Assembly: GCA_020723305.1 (NCBI GenBank)
Contig: DYJC01000007.1
Span: 174,125-238,124 of the forward strand
Length of the DNA stretch: 64,000 nt
Source: Desulfosudis oleivorans
Lineage (GTDB): Bacteria > Desulfobacterota > Desulfobacteria > Desulfobacterales > SURF-7
Reading direction: 5' to 3'
A program made the position numbers and the translations under genes. The notes under the pieces were generated by a model, which saw only the letters and a program-made list of their open reading frames with translations, searched no databases and was not told where the DNA came from. This document shows, piece by piece, positions 34,985-45,231 of this stretch (positions are counted from its first letter, which is position 1; each line of letters opens with the position of its first letter).

Positions 34985-37339
34985 ATGAATCAGCAAAAGC
35001 TGCCGATGGAAATGACTCCTGATGATATGCCGAAAAATCTTCCGATACTTCCGTTGTTTGATGTAGTTCTCTTTCCGAAAATGGTGCTTCCGCTGGTGGT
35101 TATGGAAGATCAATCCATCGACCTGATTGATAATGCAATGGCCGGAGACCGGATGATCGGGTTGATTTCTTCAAAGAGCAATGAACCAGGACTTGATGTA
35201 TATACACCGGATAAACTTTACACCATCGGAACAACGGCAGTGATTTTAAAAATGGCGAAAGCCGATGATCACAGGGCCCAACTGGTGGTTCAGGGAATCG
35301 GCCGGTTTCAGATTGATAAATTTATTGAAGGAAAGTCCTATCTGCAGGCAACCGTAAAACCGGTAATCGAAAAAACAATAAAAAATAAAGAAACCCGGGC
35401 AATGATGAACAACCTTCTTACGCTTTACAATGAGGTAGTTAAATTATCCCCGGGGCTACCGCAGGATATCGGCAACATGGCCAAGTCCATTGAGGATCCC
35501 GGGATTCTTGCCGACATGATCACATCAACCTTGAATACATCGATCGAAGAGAAGCAGAAGGTGCTGGAGATCTGGGATGTCAAAAATCGATTGATAGAGG
35601 TTACCCGGCTGGTGAATTATCAGCTTGAGATTCTTGAACTCGGCAGCAAAATTCAGTCTCAGGTCAAGGGTGACATGGATAAGCGTCAAAAGGAATACTA
35701 CCTGAGACAGCAGTTGAAGGCGATCAAAGAAGAGCTGGGTGAAACCGACGAAACCAGCGTTGAGGTGGATGAATACCGGGCAAAGATTGAAGAAAAGAAT
35801 CTTCCTGAAGAAGCCTTGAAAGAGGCAAAACGGGAGCTGGACCGGCTTTCCCGGATGCATCCGTCCTCTTCCGAGTATACGGTTTCGTCTACCTATCTGG
35901 ATTGGATAACCTCTCTTCCCTGGAACAACAGCACAGAGGACAACCTGGACATTGAAAAAGCCAGAAAAATACTGGATGATGATCATTTTGGTCTGGAAAA
36001 AGCCAAGAAAAGAATTATTGAATATCTAGCAGTCCGGAAATTGAAGCCTAACTCAAAGGGGCCGATTCTTTGTTTTGCCGGACCTCCGGGAACCGGAAAG
36101 ACATCTCTTGGACATTCCATTGCCAGGGCACTGGGACGCAAATTTGTCCGGATCGCTCTTGGAGGTGTCAGGGACGAGGCAGAGGTCAGAGGGCACAGAA
36201 GAACCTATGTGGGGGCATTACCCGGCCGCATCATTCAAGGGATCAGGAGAACGGAAACCAATAATCCCGTATTCATGCTGGATGAGATCGATAAGGTAGG
36301 GAGTGATTTCAGAGGAGATCCCTCTTCTGCGCTGCTGGAGGTTCTGGATCCGGAGCAGAACTTTTCCTTTTCCGATCATTATCTGGATGTGCCGTTTGAT
36401 TTATCCAAGGTGATGTTTATCACCACGGCAAATGTCCTGGACACCATTCCGCCTGCATTACGGGATAGGATGGAAGTCCTGATGCTTCATGGATATACGG
36501 AGGATGAAAAAATTAATATCGCCAATCGTTATCTGATTCCAAGACAGCGTGACGCCCATGGCTTGAAGGCCAAGCAGATTTCATTTTCAAAAGGAGCAAT
36601 AAGAGGTATCATTACAGGATATACACGAGAAGCCGGGCTTCGCAATCTTGAAAGAGAAATTGCATCGGTTTGCCGTGGTGTCGCGACGTTGATCGCAGAA
36701 AAAAAGAAAAAGTCTGTTTCCATTTCCGTTGAGGAGCTTGCCGATTATCTTGGCCCTGTAAAAATGACTTCCGAGGTCAGTGCAAGGACAGCTACCCCAG
36801 GAGTGGCAACGGGCCTGGCATGGACCCAGTCCGGGGGAGAAATCCTTTTTATCGAGGCAACCGCCATGCCGGGTGCAAAAGGATTGACCTTGACCGGTCA
36901 ACTGGGGGATGTCATGAAGGAATCCGCAACAGCCGCCTTGAGCTTTTTACGGTCAAACATAAAAAAAGCCGGTATTGCCGAGGATTTTTTTTCCACACAT
37001 GATATCCATATTCATGTCCCGGCCGGGGCAATCCCAAAAGATGGACCATCTGCAGGGGTTACCATGCTGACGGCCCTGGCTTCTCTTGCAACCGGAAAAA
37101 GGGTAAAAAACAAGCTGGCAATGACCGGAGAAATTACATTACGGGGACAGGTTCTTCCGGTTGGAGGCATCAAAGAAAAGGTGCTCGCTGCGCATCGTGC
37201 CGGGATCAGGATATTGATCCTTCCCGAGTGGAATAAGAAGGATGTAGTGGATATTCCAAAGAAGGTTCTTGATTCCATTGAGTTTCATTTTGTCGGGAGT
37301 ATGTACGATGTCCTGAAGATCGCACTCGATATCAATTAA
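34985..37339 (+). CDS. lon: ATP-dependent protease La
   Basis: This full-length Lon is about 784 aa. It has an N-terminal substrate domain, Walker A GPPGTGKTS, and a protease domain with catalytic serine in PKDGPSAGVTM and lysine in GIKEKVLAAHRAG. It degrades misfolded and regulatory proteins. ATG 34985 (MNQQKLP) has GGAGAAGG immediately upstream and is preferred over the ATG at 34973. Confidence 0.96.
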   Translation: MNQQKLPMEMTPDDMPKNLPILPLFDVVLFPKMVLPLVVMEDQSIDLIDNAMAGDRMIGLISSKSNEPGLDVYTPDKLYTIGTTAVILKMAKADDHRAQLVVQGIGRFQIDKFIEGKSYLQATVKPVIEKTIKNKETRAMMNNLLTLYNEVVKLSPGLPQDIGNMAKSIEDPGILADMITSTLNTSIEEKQKVLEIWDVKNRLIEVTRLVNYQLEILELGSKIQSQVKGDMDKRQKEYYLRQQLKAIKEELGETDETSVEVDEYRAKIEEKNLPEEALKEAKRELDRLSRMHPSSSEYTVSSTYLDWITSLPWNNSTEDNLDIEKARKILDDDHFGLEKAKKRIIEYLAVRKLKPNSKGPILCFAGPPGTGKTSLGHSIARALGRKFVRIALGGVRDEAEVRGHRRTYVGALPGRIIQGIRRTETNNPVFMLDEIDKVGSDFRGDPSSALLEVLDPEQNFSFSDHYLDVPFDLSKVMFITTANVLDTIPPALRDRMEVLMLHGYTEDEKINIANRYLIPRQRDAHGLKAKQISFSKGAIRGIITGYTREAGLRNLEREIASVCRGVATLIAEKKKKSVSISVEELADYLGPVKMTSEVSARTATPGVATGLAWTQSGGEILFIEATAMPGAKGLTLTGQLGDVMKESATAALSFLRSNIKKAGIAEDFFSTHDIHIHVPAGAIPKDGPSAGVTMLTALASLATGKRVKNKLAMTGEITLRGQVLPVGGIKEKVLAAHRAGIRILILPEWNKKDVVDIPKKVLDSIEFHFVGSMYDVLKIALDIN

Positions 37340-37347
37340 ACAGAGAT

Positions 37348-37381
37348 CCCTGCAAGGAAATTTCTATGCTTCCTTGCAGGG
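37348..37381. terminator. Hairpin between lon and the convergent radical SAM gene
   Basis: A perfect 12-bp stem, CCCTGCAAGGAA and TTCCTTGCAGGG, has a 10-nt loop. It lies 9 bp after lon and between converging genes. T-runs are weak on both sides, so it is probably a shared terminator. Confidence 0.7.
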
Positions 37382-37402
37382 AATTATCTCTCAGCCCGTC
37401 AA

Positions 37403-38659
37403 TCAGGAAGTCTTCCCTGCAGGAAAACCCATACGTTTGTAAAATTCGGGCAGCCTCTCTTTTTCATACGAGGGGCACTCTTCCAGTATTTCCGATGTTG
37501 CCTGTTTTTTCAGAGGCCATTCGTTGGATTTTTTGGCAAAAATAAAGTCATTGCTCAGATTTGCATAGCATGAGCAACCGGGTTTGCAGAAATTGCTGCT
37601 GGTTTCTTCCCAGATTTTCTGAATTGGTTTTTCATGGATATTGCCAAAGGAGAGCATGGTAAAGTCACATGGGCATACATTTCCCTGGGAATCAATAAAC
37701 ATATAATTAAAACCAGCCCCGCATCCATAGTATTTCTCACTCTCAAAATAATCATATGCAAAAACACCAGGATAACCTTTTGTTTTTGTGCATTTTTTCT
37801 GAATCTCAAAAATGGTTTCCACATTTTCAGGAGTCAGTTTTTCTTCCGGCTTTGTCGTCAGCTTTCCGCTTAATATCGGTGAGGTTAATCTCATGTCATT
37901 GATTCCAAGTTCCTTGAAAAAATCGATCACCTTGAAAATTTCAGTCCGGTTGCTGACCAGTTTTTTGTCCGGGACAAAGGAAACAGCAACATAAAAACCC
38001 TCATCCTGGAACAGCCGGATTGCCTTCAGGGCATAATCGTAAATCCCTTTTGTCCGTCTGCCCTGATCATGAACTTCTGCGTTGTAGTGGTCCAGACTGA
38101 TCACAGGGATTTCAAGGCCTGCATTTTTAAGTCGTTTCACACGGTCTTTTGTCAGTTTATAGCCTGTTGTAAACATAATCGGCATGGATCTTTTGTCCAC
38201 CGATGCAATAATTTCTTCAAGGTCATCCCGTAAAAGTGGCTCGCCTCCGGTAAATCCGATGACACTTACACCTAAATCCTGAACTTCGGATATCGCTTTT
38301 TTGATTTGATCCAATGTCAGAATATCCTTTTTGGATCTGTCGGAGAAGGAACAGTGCCAGCAGTTGCATGGACATTGCGGTGTGACCGCAAAATTGGTTA
38401 CAACCGGATAAGGTTTTCCGGAAGTTATGGAAACAACACCTCTCAGAAAACGTTCATATGCAAGGGATGGGAAGAATGGAGTAAATGTATTGGAGTAAAT
38501 TTTTTTCCCGATCCGAGTAAGCTTGCTTTCTTTAGAAACATAGTTCATGGCAAGCTTCTGTTTTAACGTAAGCGGTGAAAGTTCTTTGCTCATGCCCATT
38601 CTAAGAGTTGCGACAACTCTTTTCATTCCGTAAAGCTGAGTTCCGTTATGTTTTCTCAT
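37403..38659 (-). CDS. Radical SAM protein with SPASM-like C-terminus
   Basis: This is a 418-aa protein. The radical SAM cluster motif CPCNCWHC (C-x3-C-x2-C) is near residue 96, followed by GFTGGEPLLRDDL. The C-terminus has additional cysteines (YYGCGAGFNY, GNVCPCDF, CKPGCSCYANLS) that fit a SPASM auxiliary Fe-S cluster. Such proteins modify peptides, heme or proteins. No peptide substrate gene was seen next to it, so the reaction is unknown. A 122-bp repeat lies 30 bp upstream, between it and a TetR gene. Confidence 0.85.
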   Translation of the reverse strand: MRKHNGTQLYGMKRVVATLRMGMSKELSPLTLKQKLAMNYVSKESKLTRIGKKIYSNTFTPFFPSLAYERFLRGVVSITSGKPYPVVTNFAVTPQCPCNCWHCSFSDRSKKDILTLDQIKKAISEVQDLGVSVIGFTGGEPLLRDDLEEIIASVDKRSMPIMFTTGYKLTKDRVKRLKNAGLEIPVISLDHYNAEVHDQGRRTKGIYDYALKAIRLFQDEGFYVAVSFVPDKKLVSNRTEIFKVIDFFKELGINDMRLTSPILSGKLTTKPEEKLTPENVETIFEIQKKCTKTKGYPGVFAYDYFESEKYYGCGAGFNYMFIDSQGNVCPCDFTMLSFGNIHEKPIQKIWEETSSNFCKPGCSCYANLSNDFIFAKKSNEWPLKKQATSEILEECPSYEKERLPEFYKRMGFPAGKTS

Positions 38660-38689
38660 CTGTTTTTCTCCTTAAATTAACAAACCAAT

Positions 38690-38811
38690 GAGCCAATTTC
38701 AAAACTATTATAAAGCGTCACACCGGCGAAAGTCAGTGCTCAGAAAAGAGCCGAAAATACTGGATTTTAGTTTTCGCCGGAACTACAACAAGAGACTTTT
38801 GAAATTGGCTC
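38690..38811 (+). repeat. MITE-like 122-bp intergenic repeat, copy 4
   Basis: It has the same 15-bp terminal inverted repeats and orientation as copies 1-3. The left flank ends CAAT and the right flank begins CAAT (CCAAT if the terminal C is counted), a clear target duplication. It lies between the radical SAM gene and the tetR 3' end, so it may separate their transcription. Confidence 0.92.
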
Positions 38812-38819
38812 CAATACTT

Positions 38820-39410
38820 TCAGGTTGATGATTCTGTATACAGACCATGGATTATCAGCTCCACTGTCTCCGCAAACAACTGTTGCATAAAATCGGTTTC
38901 GTTTTTAATATAGGTCCGGATAATAAATACTTTATATATGAGAAAAATGATCTCCGACACCCTTCCGGTATCCACTTTCCGAAAAACTTTTTCTTTAATT
39001 CCCTGGTCCAGAATGTTTTTTATCATCAGGATGGAATTCAGATTGATCTCTTCGAAAGGGTCTTTTTCCGGAAACATGGGGAAAATGTCAGGATCATGGA
39101 TCAGAACCTGACGGAAGTATTTGTCGTTGGAAAGATATTCAACCGCCTTGAAGCACATCACTTCAAAACGGCGTCTTGCATCCGTTTCCCTGTCAACAGC
39201 AGTGGCCACACGGATCTGCCATTTCTGCAATGCCCAGGCAACGGTCTCCCGATAGAGGTCTTTTTTATTTTTTACATAAAGGTACAGATTCCCTTTGGTC
39301 ATATTCATTGTTTTTGCAATATCTTCCACAGTGGTTTTTTTATACCCAAACAGGGCAAATGTTTTGAGGGCAGCGGTGTAAATGGTCTCAATGTTTTCTT
39401 TTTTTCGCAC
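38820..39410 (-). CDS. TetR/AcrR-family transcriptional regulator
   Basis: This is a 196-aa regulator with an N-terminal helix-turn-helix (FALFGYKKTTVEDIAKTMNM, then TKGNLYLYVKNK) and a ligand domain. A likely operator lies just upstream of its own start. It is divergent from a second TetR gene and codirectional with the radical SAM gene. The ligand is unknown; TetR proteins in such regions often respond to acyl-CoA. Confidence 0.88.
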   Translation of the reverse strand: MRKKENIETIYTAALKTFALFGYKKTTVEDIAKTMNMTKGNLYLYVKNKKDLYRETVAWALQKWQIRVATAVDRETDARRRFEVMCFKAVEYLSNDKYFRQVLIHDPDIFPMFPEKDPFEEINLNSILMIKNILDQGIKEKVFRKVDTGRVSEIIFLIYKVFIIRTYIKNETDFMQQLFAETVELIIHGLYTESST

Positions 39411-39428
39411 AACTGCCTCCTTAATTGA

Positions 39429-39461
39429 ATAAATGAATAATTTTTTTATTTGTTCATTTAT
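39429..39461. promoter_or_regulatory. Inverted-repeat operator upstream of the minus-strand TetR gene
   Basis: Perfect 9-bp arms, ATAAATGAA (39429-39437) and TTCATTTAT (39453-39461), have a 15-bp AT-rich centre. It is 19 bp from the TetR start, the usual place for autorepression. The rest of the 39411-39735 intergenic region is strongly AT-rich. It has a second palindrome, TGTAAC-AAT-GTTACA (39560-39574), that could serve the divergent TetR gene. Confidence 0.5.
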
Positions 39462-39735
39462 ATTGTTTTTTCCTTTTTGTCAAGAACATGGGTTTATGAT
39501 TGATTTTTCATTTTTTTAGCTGAAAGATAATTTGATGTTGACAGCATATCGGTTATTGGTGTAACAATGTTACAAAAAATAGCGATCAGGATAGAAGTAT
39601 TTTACTAAATATAGTTTTTTCAATTTGTTACAATTATATTTTTGATTCAAATATACCTTGTATTGTAAAAATGGAGTTTTTTAAATAAGATATATAATAT
39701 AATAAAATAAGATATTTAATTAAACAGAGAGCTCT

Positions 39736-40371
39736 ATGGCCGGGAATGAAAATCAAAGAAGTAAAACAATGTTTCAGGATTTAAAACCTGAAGTTTATGA
39801 ACGACTTGAAAAAGCTGTTGAGGAAATCTTTTCCAGTTCGGATTTTCATAAGGCAAGCATGCGGGATGTGGCCCGCAAAGCAGGAGTGAGTTTCAGTACG
39901 ATATATCAATATTACGGGAGCAAGGAGAATCTCCTTTTTTCCTTTGTCGATATATGGCTCGATATGCTTACGGAGCGAATTATTGATCATCTGCAGGGCA
40001 TTGAGGATCTGAAGGAAAAAATGAGGAAGGTGTTGTGGGTACAGATTAATTATTATGAAAATCATCCTGGGCTGGCAAAAATTCTGTTTATGACACTTCC
40101 CATGAAAACCTGGATGGCAGATAGAACCTTTCAGCAAAAGAAGATGATCAATTTATATTTGGATGTATTAAAAAAAGGGCAGAAAGAGGGAATCCTGAAT
40201 TCGAATGTCCGGGCTGGAATCCTCCTTGATTTTATGTTGGGTTTTGTTCAGAGATCTTTTTTTATGTGGGTATCACGAGGGCAGAAGGAGAGCCCTTCCG
40301 AGCAGGCCAATCTTATGTTTGAAATGGTTTGGCGGGCAATTTCGAATCCAGGTTATGAATCAGAAAAATAA
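39736..40371 (+). CDS. TetR/AcrR-family regulator of the methylmalonyl-CoA operon
   Basis: This is a 211-aa protein with an N-terminal helix-turn-helix (ASMRDVARKAGVSFSTIYQY) and a C-terminal ligand-binding helical domain. It is the first gene of the propionate/methylmalonyl block, 24 bp before the mutase. It probably controls that block in response to an acyl-CoA or acid, which is inferred from position only. Confidence 0.88.
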   Translation: MAGNENQRSKTMFQDLKPEVYERLEKAVEEIFSSSDFHKASMRDVARKAGVSFSTIYQYYGSKENLLFSFVDIWLDMLTERIIDHLQGIEDLKEKMRKVLWVQINYYENHPGLAKILFMTLPMKTWMADRTFQQKKMINLYLDVLKKGQKEGILNSNVRAGILLDFMLGFVQRSFFMWVSRGQKESPSEQANLMFEMVWRAISNPGYESEK

Positions 40372-40395
40372 TATATTTTATAAGGAGTAAGAATC

Positions 40396-42525
40396 ATGTC
40401 TGAACATCCGAAAAAAAAAGAATGGGTAGCATCGGCGACCAAGGAGCTCAAGGGAAAATCCGTAGACACCCTGGACTGGGTCACTCCCGAGGGGATCAAG
40501 GTAAAACCGCTGTACACGGCAGAGGATATCGAGGGTCTCGAATGTGTAAATACGCTTCCCGGTATGCCACCGTATGTGAGAGGCCCGATGGCGACCATGT
40601 ATGTGGGACGTCCCTGGACAATCCGTCAATATGCCGGTTTTTCCACTGCAAAGGAATCCAATGCATTTTATCGCCGAAATCTTGCCGCTGGCCAGATGGG
40701 GCTTTCCGTTGCTTTTGACCTAGCAACCCATCGCGGATATGATTCGGATCATCCGCGGGTTGCCGGTGATATCGGTAAAGCTGGTGTGGCCATTGATTCG
40801 GTTGAGGACATGAAGATCCTGTTTGACCAGATTCCTCTGGATAAGATGTCTGTTTCCATGACTATGAATGGGGCTGTAATTCCAATCCTAGCATCCTACA
40901 TTGTTGCCGCGGAAGAACAAGGCATCAAACATGAACAGCTGAACGGAACCATTCAAAATGATATTTTAAAAGAGTATCTGACACGAAACACCTATATTTA
41001 TCCACCCCAGCCATCCATGCGGATTGTTTCCGATATTATGGCTTTTTGCTCCCAGCATATGCCCAAATACAATACGATCAGTATCAGCGGTTATCATATG
41101 ATGGAGGCAGGAGCGGATTCCGTACTGCAGACCGCATTTACCCTGGCGGATGGACTGGAATATATAAAAGCTGCATTAAATGCCGGGATGGATATTGATA
41201 CATTTGCCCCCCGGTTGTCTTTCTTTTTTGGAATCGGCATGAATTTTTTTATGGAGATCGCCATGCTTCGTGCTGCCCGGTTCCTCTGGCACCGGATTGT
41301 CAGCAGATTCAATCCGAAGAATTCAAAATCAACCATGTTGAGGACACATTGCCAGACATCCGGCTGGAGCCTGACCGAACAGGACCCCTATAACAATATC
41401 ATCCGGACAACACTGGAATGTCTGTCCGCCACCCTTGGAGGAACACAGTCCCTGCATACCAATTCTTTTGACGAGGCGGTCGGACTGCCAACCGATTTTT
41501 CAGCCAGGATTGCCAGAAATACCCAAATTGTGATTCAGGAAGAATCTCAGATCTGTCATACGGTCGATCCTCTGGCCGGATCCTATTATGTGGAGAGCCT
41601 TACCAACAGTATTATCAATGAAGCCCAGAAAATTATCGATGAGGTCGAAGAGCTGGGGGGTATGGCAAAAGCGATTGAATCCGGAATGCCCAAAATGAGG
41701 ATTGAGGAAGCGGCTGCGCGAAAGCAGGCAAGGATCGATCAGGGTAAAGATGTGATTGTGGGTGTGAATAAATACAGGGTTGAAGGGGAAATGAATTTTG
41801 AAATCCGGGAGGTTCCGGCTTCAGTGCGCGATGAACAGGTGGCGCGATTAAAAGATATTCGATCCAAAAGGGATCAGAAGGCGGTTGAGAAAGCACTGGA
41901 TGATATTACCGCAGCAGCGAAATCCGATGGTAATCTTCTTGAGGTTGCATTGAAGGCTGTCCGGCTTCGGGCCACAGTGGGTGAAATATCGGATGCCATG
42001 GAAAAGGTTTTTGGCCGTTTTGTAGCAACAACTCAATGTATTTCAGGTGTATATGCTTCCGAATATGGCACAAGCGAGGTAATTGATTCGATTCAAAAAC
42101 GTACCAAGGCCTTTAAGGAAAAGCATGGACGCCGTCCTAGAATACTGGTTACCAAAATGGGACAGGATGGTCATGACCGGGGAATCAAGGTGGTTGCAAC
42201 CGCATTTGCCGACCTTGGGTATGATGTGGATATCAGCCCGATGTTTCAGACACCACAGGAAGCCGCAAAAATGGCCATTGAAAATGATGTTCATGTCGTG
42301 GGTGTTTCCAGTCTGGCCGCAGGGCATAAAACACTGGTTCCGGAATTGATCAAATCACTGAAAGAAAATGGTTCTGAAGATATACTGGTGGTCGTGGGCG
42401 GGGTTATCCCTCCGGGCGATTATAAGTTCCTTTATGAAGCAGGCGTGGTCGGTATTTTCGGACCAGGTACATCCATTGTGGATTCAGCCGGTAAGGTGCT
42501 TGCAGCGATCGAAGAAAGGCAATAA
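40396..42525 (+). CDS. Methylmalonyl-CoA mutase
   Basis: This 709-aa protein carries both the substrate-binding TIM barrel ([36 protein letters not shown]) and the C-terminal B12-binding domain (DGHDRG with H593 as the cobalt ligand). It interconverts (R)-methylmalonyl-CoA and succinyl-CoA. The single chain with both domains should work as a homodimer, since no small subunit gene follows. A good GGAG ribosome-binding site precedes the ATG. The epimerase gene is not in the window. Confidence 0.96.
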   Translation: MSEHPKKKEWVASATKELKGKSVDTLDWVTPEGIKVKPLYTAEDIEGLECVNTLPGMPPYVRGPMATMYVGRPWTIRQYAGFSTAKESNAFYRRNLAAGQMGLSVAFDLATHRGYDSDHPRVAGDIGKAGVAIDSVEDMKILFDQIPLDKMSVSMTMNGAVIPILASYIVAAEEQGIKHEQLNGTIQNDILKEYLTRNTYIYPPQPSMRIVSDIMAFCSQHMPKYNTISISGYHMMEAGADSVLQTAFTLADGLEYIKAALNAGMDIDTFAPRLSFFFGIGMNFFMEIAMLRAARFLWHRIVSRFNPKNSKSTMLRTHCQTSGWSLTEQDPYNNIIRTTLECLSATLGGTQSLHTNSFDEAVGLPTDFSARIARNTQIVIQEESQICHTVDPLAGSYYVESLTNSIINEAQKIIDEVEELGGMAKAIESGMPKMRIEEAAARKQARIDQGKDVIVGVNKYRVEGEMNFEIREVPASVRDEQVARLKDIRSKRDQKAVEKALDDITAAAKSDGNLLEVALKAVRLRATVGEISDAMEKVFGRFVATTQCISGVYASEYGTSEVIDSIQKRTKAFKEKHGRRPRILVTKMGQDGHDRGIKVVATAFADLGYDVDISPMFQTPQEAAKMAIENDVHVVGVSSLAAGHKTLVPELIKSLKENGSEDILVVVGGVIPPGDYKFLYEAGVVGIFGPGTSIVDSAGKVLAAIEERQ

Positions 42526-42546
42526 TTTTCAGGCTGTGTTGGTTTT

Positions 42547-43539
42547 ATGCCGCAGATGATCAATCAAGAGCAAGTGGAGATTTATAAAAACGGTTTGCTG
42601 AATGGAGACCGGCGACTCTTGTCACGGGCAATTACCCTGATTGAAAGTTCGCTGCCTCTCCATCAACAGATTGCCGGAGAACTTCTCGATGCTATATTAC
42701 CGTATACCGGCAAGGCCATTCGTGTAGGAATTACCGGCGTTCCCGGTGTAGGCAAGAGTACATTTATCGAAAGTATCGGGATCTATTTAACCGGGAAAGG
42801 GCATCGGATCGCAGTGCTTGCTGTTGATCCAAGCAGCAGGCGCAGCGGTGGAAGCATCATGGCGGATAAAACCCGTATGGAAAGACTTTCCATTGATTCA
42901 AACGCATTTATCCGGCCATCTCCATCAGGGGGAACACTTGGTGGTGTTGCCCGAAAAACAAGAGAGGCAATGCTTCTGTGCGAAGCTGCCGGTTTTGACA
43001 TCATTATTGTTGAAACCGTTGGAGTTGGTCAATCTGAAACAGCGGTTGCTTCCATGGTGGATTTTTTTCTGGTGCTGATGCTGGCAGGGGCGGGTGATGA
43101 GTTGCAGGGGATAAAAAAAGGGGTGCTGGAACTGGCCGATGCCATTGTGATCAACAAGGCTGACAACGACAATATCCAAAAAGCACAACAAGCCAGAAAA
43201 CAATATGAGAATGCCCTTCATTTGCTGAGACCTTCATCCGCTGTCTGGTCTCCTCCGGTTCAGACATGCAGCGCACTGGAGCATTCCGGTATGGACAGAG
43301 TCTGGGATATGATTTTGTCCCATCGCAAAAAAACCATGATAGCCGGTGAATTGAGTCTGAAACGAAAACGGCAGTCTCTTGACTGGATGTGGTCGCTCAT
43401 TGAGGAGGGTCTTCAGGAACGGTTTGAAAAGAATCAACATGTGAAAAATGAACTTCCAGGGGTTTTGACGGCTGTTGAAAAAGGGGAAACCTCTCCAACA
43501 GCAGCAGCAAAAAGGTTGCTGTTTTTGCTTGACAATTGA
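42547..43539 (+). CDS. meaB: MeaB/ArgK-type G3E GTPase, mutase chaperone
   Basis: This 330-aa GTPase has Walker A GVPGVGKST, VDPSSRRSGGSIMADKTRM (switch region), ETVGVGQSE and NKAD. MeaB protects and reloads methylmalonyl-CoA mutase with adenosylcobalamin. It follows the mutase gene by 21 bp, the classical arrangement. Confidence 0.95.
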   Translation: MPQMINQEQVEIYKNGLLNGDRRLLSRAITLIESSLPLHQQIAGELLDAILPYTGKAIRVGITGVPGVGKSTFIESIGIYLTGKGHRIAVLAVDPSSRRSGGSIMADKTRMERLSIDSNAFIRPSPSGGTLGGVARKTREAMLLCEAAGFDIIIVETVGVGQSETAVASMVDFFLVLMLAGAGDELQGIKKGVLELADAIVINKADNDNIQKAQQARKQYENALHLLRPSSAVWSPPVQTCSALEHSGMDRVWDMILSHRKKTMIAGELSLKRKRQSLDWMWSLIEEGLQERFEKNQHVKNELPGVLTAVEKGETSPTAAAKRLLFLLDN

Positions 43540-43641
43540 CGTTTAATATAGAAATCTGTCGTCTTGTGACTCATGAATCGGTGCTGAAAAATAGTTATTA
43601 TTATTAGTTAGATACCAATGTGAGAAGAAAGGATTATAATA

Positions 43642-45195
43642 ATGGGTATTGTTGCTGACAAAATCAAGGATCTGAAAGAGAGAGAGAGAAAGATTCTTCA
43701 AATGGGCGGGGAAAAAGCAGTGGCCGGCCAGCGTGAAAAAGGCAAACTGAATGCACGGGAAAGATTGCATCTGCTTTTTGATTCCGGAACCTTTCGGGAA
43801 ATTGACATGTTTGTTGAGCACCGGTGTGTAAATTTTGGGATGGAAAAGGTGGAAATCCCATCTGATGGTGTGATTACAGGCCATGGCCTGGTGGATGGAC
43901 GACCGGTATTTGCCTATTCCCAGGATTTCACATCAAGAGCCGGAAGTCTGGGCGAGATGCATGCAAAGAAGATCTGCAAGGTAATGGATATGGCCCTCAA
44001 GGCAGGGGTTCCGATTGTCGGAATGAACGATTCCGGCGGCGCCCGAATCCAGGAAGGCGTTGACGCACTTTCCGGATATGGTCAGATTTTTTTCAGAAAT
44101 GCACGCTCTTCGGGCGTTATCCCGCAGATTTCAGCGATCATGGGTACGACTGCGGGTGGAGCAGTCTATTCTCCGGCAATGACAGACTGGATTTTCATGG
44201 TCAAGAACAGCAGTTACATGTTCATAACCGGCCCTCAGGTTATCAAGTCCGTAACCGGTGAAGAGATCTCTTTCGAAGATCTTGGCGGGGCCATGGCGCA
44301 TAATGAAAAAAGCGGTGTTTCCCATTTTGCATGCGAGAATGATGAGGATGCGATAGCGCAGATCAAGAAGCTGCTTTCCTATATCCCTTCAAACAACATA
44401 GAAGATCCGCCGGTAGTGAATACCGGGGATGATCCCGGAAGAACGGATCCGGAGCTGAATACGATTATTCCGGATAATCCAAATCAATCCTATGATATGA
44501 AAAAAGTGATCACATCCATTGTTGATAATGGGGTGATTTTTGAACCCCATCAATATTTTGCAAAAAATATCATTGTCTGCTTTGCACGGTTGAATGGCAG
44601 AAGCATCGGCATTATCGCCAATCAACCGGAAAACCTTGCAGGTTGTCTGGATATTGATGCATCGGATAAGGCCACAAGATTCATCCGGTTCTGTGATGCG
44701 TTTAATATTCCGATACTGACTATCGCTGACGTTCCGGGATATCTGCCGGGCAGCCATCAGGAATGGGGAGGAATTATCCGGCATGGAGCAAAACTGCTCT
44801 GGTGCTATTCAGAAGCAACGGTTCCGAAATTGTTGCTGGTTACCCGGAAGGATTACGGCGGGTCATATCTGGCCATGTGTTCCAAAGACCTGGGTGCGGA
44901 TATGGCTTTTGCCTGGCCAAGTGCTCAGATTGCCGTTATGGGTGCGGCAGGAGCTGCCAATATTATTCATAAAAAAGAGATCGATGCTGCGGATAATGCG
45001 GCTTTAAAAAGAAAAGAGAAGATTCAGGAGTATGAAGATCTCTTTTCAAATCCATATTGTGCAGCAAGACGTGGATATATTGATGCAGTGATTGTTCCCA
45101 GTGATACCAGACCAAGATTGATCGATGCACTTGAAATCATGTGTGCAAAACGGGAGATTTCACCACCAAAAAAACATGGGAATATACCTCTGTAA
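43642..45195 (+). CDS. Acyl-CoA carboxyltransferase (12S transcarboxylase / propionyl-CoA carboxylase beta-like)
   Basis: This is a 517-aa crotonase-fold carboxyltransferase. The acyl-CoA oxyanion region (GVPIVGMNDSGGARIQEG, YGQIFFRNA) and the biotin side (IADVPGYLPGSHQEWGG, SYLAMCSKDLGAD) are visible. It moves a carboxyl group between biotin and propionyl-CoA. With the biotinylated subunit downstream and no biotin carboxylase or membrane beta subunit in the operon, a methylmalonyl-CoA:pyruvate transcarboxylase is the best reading. Propionyl-CoA carboxylase or a decarboxylase remain possible. Confidence 0.93.
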   Translation: MGIVADKIKDLKERERKILQMGGEKAVAGQREKGKLNARERLHLLFDSGTFREIDMFVEHRCVNFGMEKVEIPSDGVITGHGLVDGRPVFAYSQDFTSRAGSLGEMHAKKICKVMDMALKAGVPIVGMNDSGGARIQEGVDALSGYGQIFFRNARSSGVIPQISAIMGTTAGGAVYSPAMTDWIFMVKNSSYMFITGPQVIKSVTGEEISFEDLGGAMAHNEKSGVSHFACENDEDAIAQIKKLLSYIPSNNIEDPPVVNTGDDPGRTDPELNTIIPDNPNQSYDMKKVITSIVDNGVIFEPHQYFAKNIIVCFARLNGRSIGIIANQPENLAGCLDIDASDKATRFIRFCDAFNIPILTIADVPGYLPGSHQEWGGIIRHGAKLLWCYSEATVPKLLLVTRKDYGGSYLAMCSKDLGADMAFAWPSAQIAVMGAAGAANIIHKKEIDAADNAALKRKEKIQEYEDLFSNPYCAARRGYIDAVIVPSDTRPRLIDALEIMCAKREISPPKKHGNIPL

Positions 45196-45231
45196 AATTG
45201 AAGTGAATCATCGGAACGAGGAATTCTGGAA

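Noticed and set aside
547..38811. Repeats as a CRISPR array
   Set aside because: The copies are 122 bp, dispersed over 38 kb, with inverted ends and target duplications; no spacers or cas genes.
39575..39735. A cobalamin riboswitch upstream of the mutase operon
   Set aside because: The region is nearly pure AT and lacks the conserved B12-box sequence; the TetR gene intervenes before the mutase.
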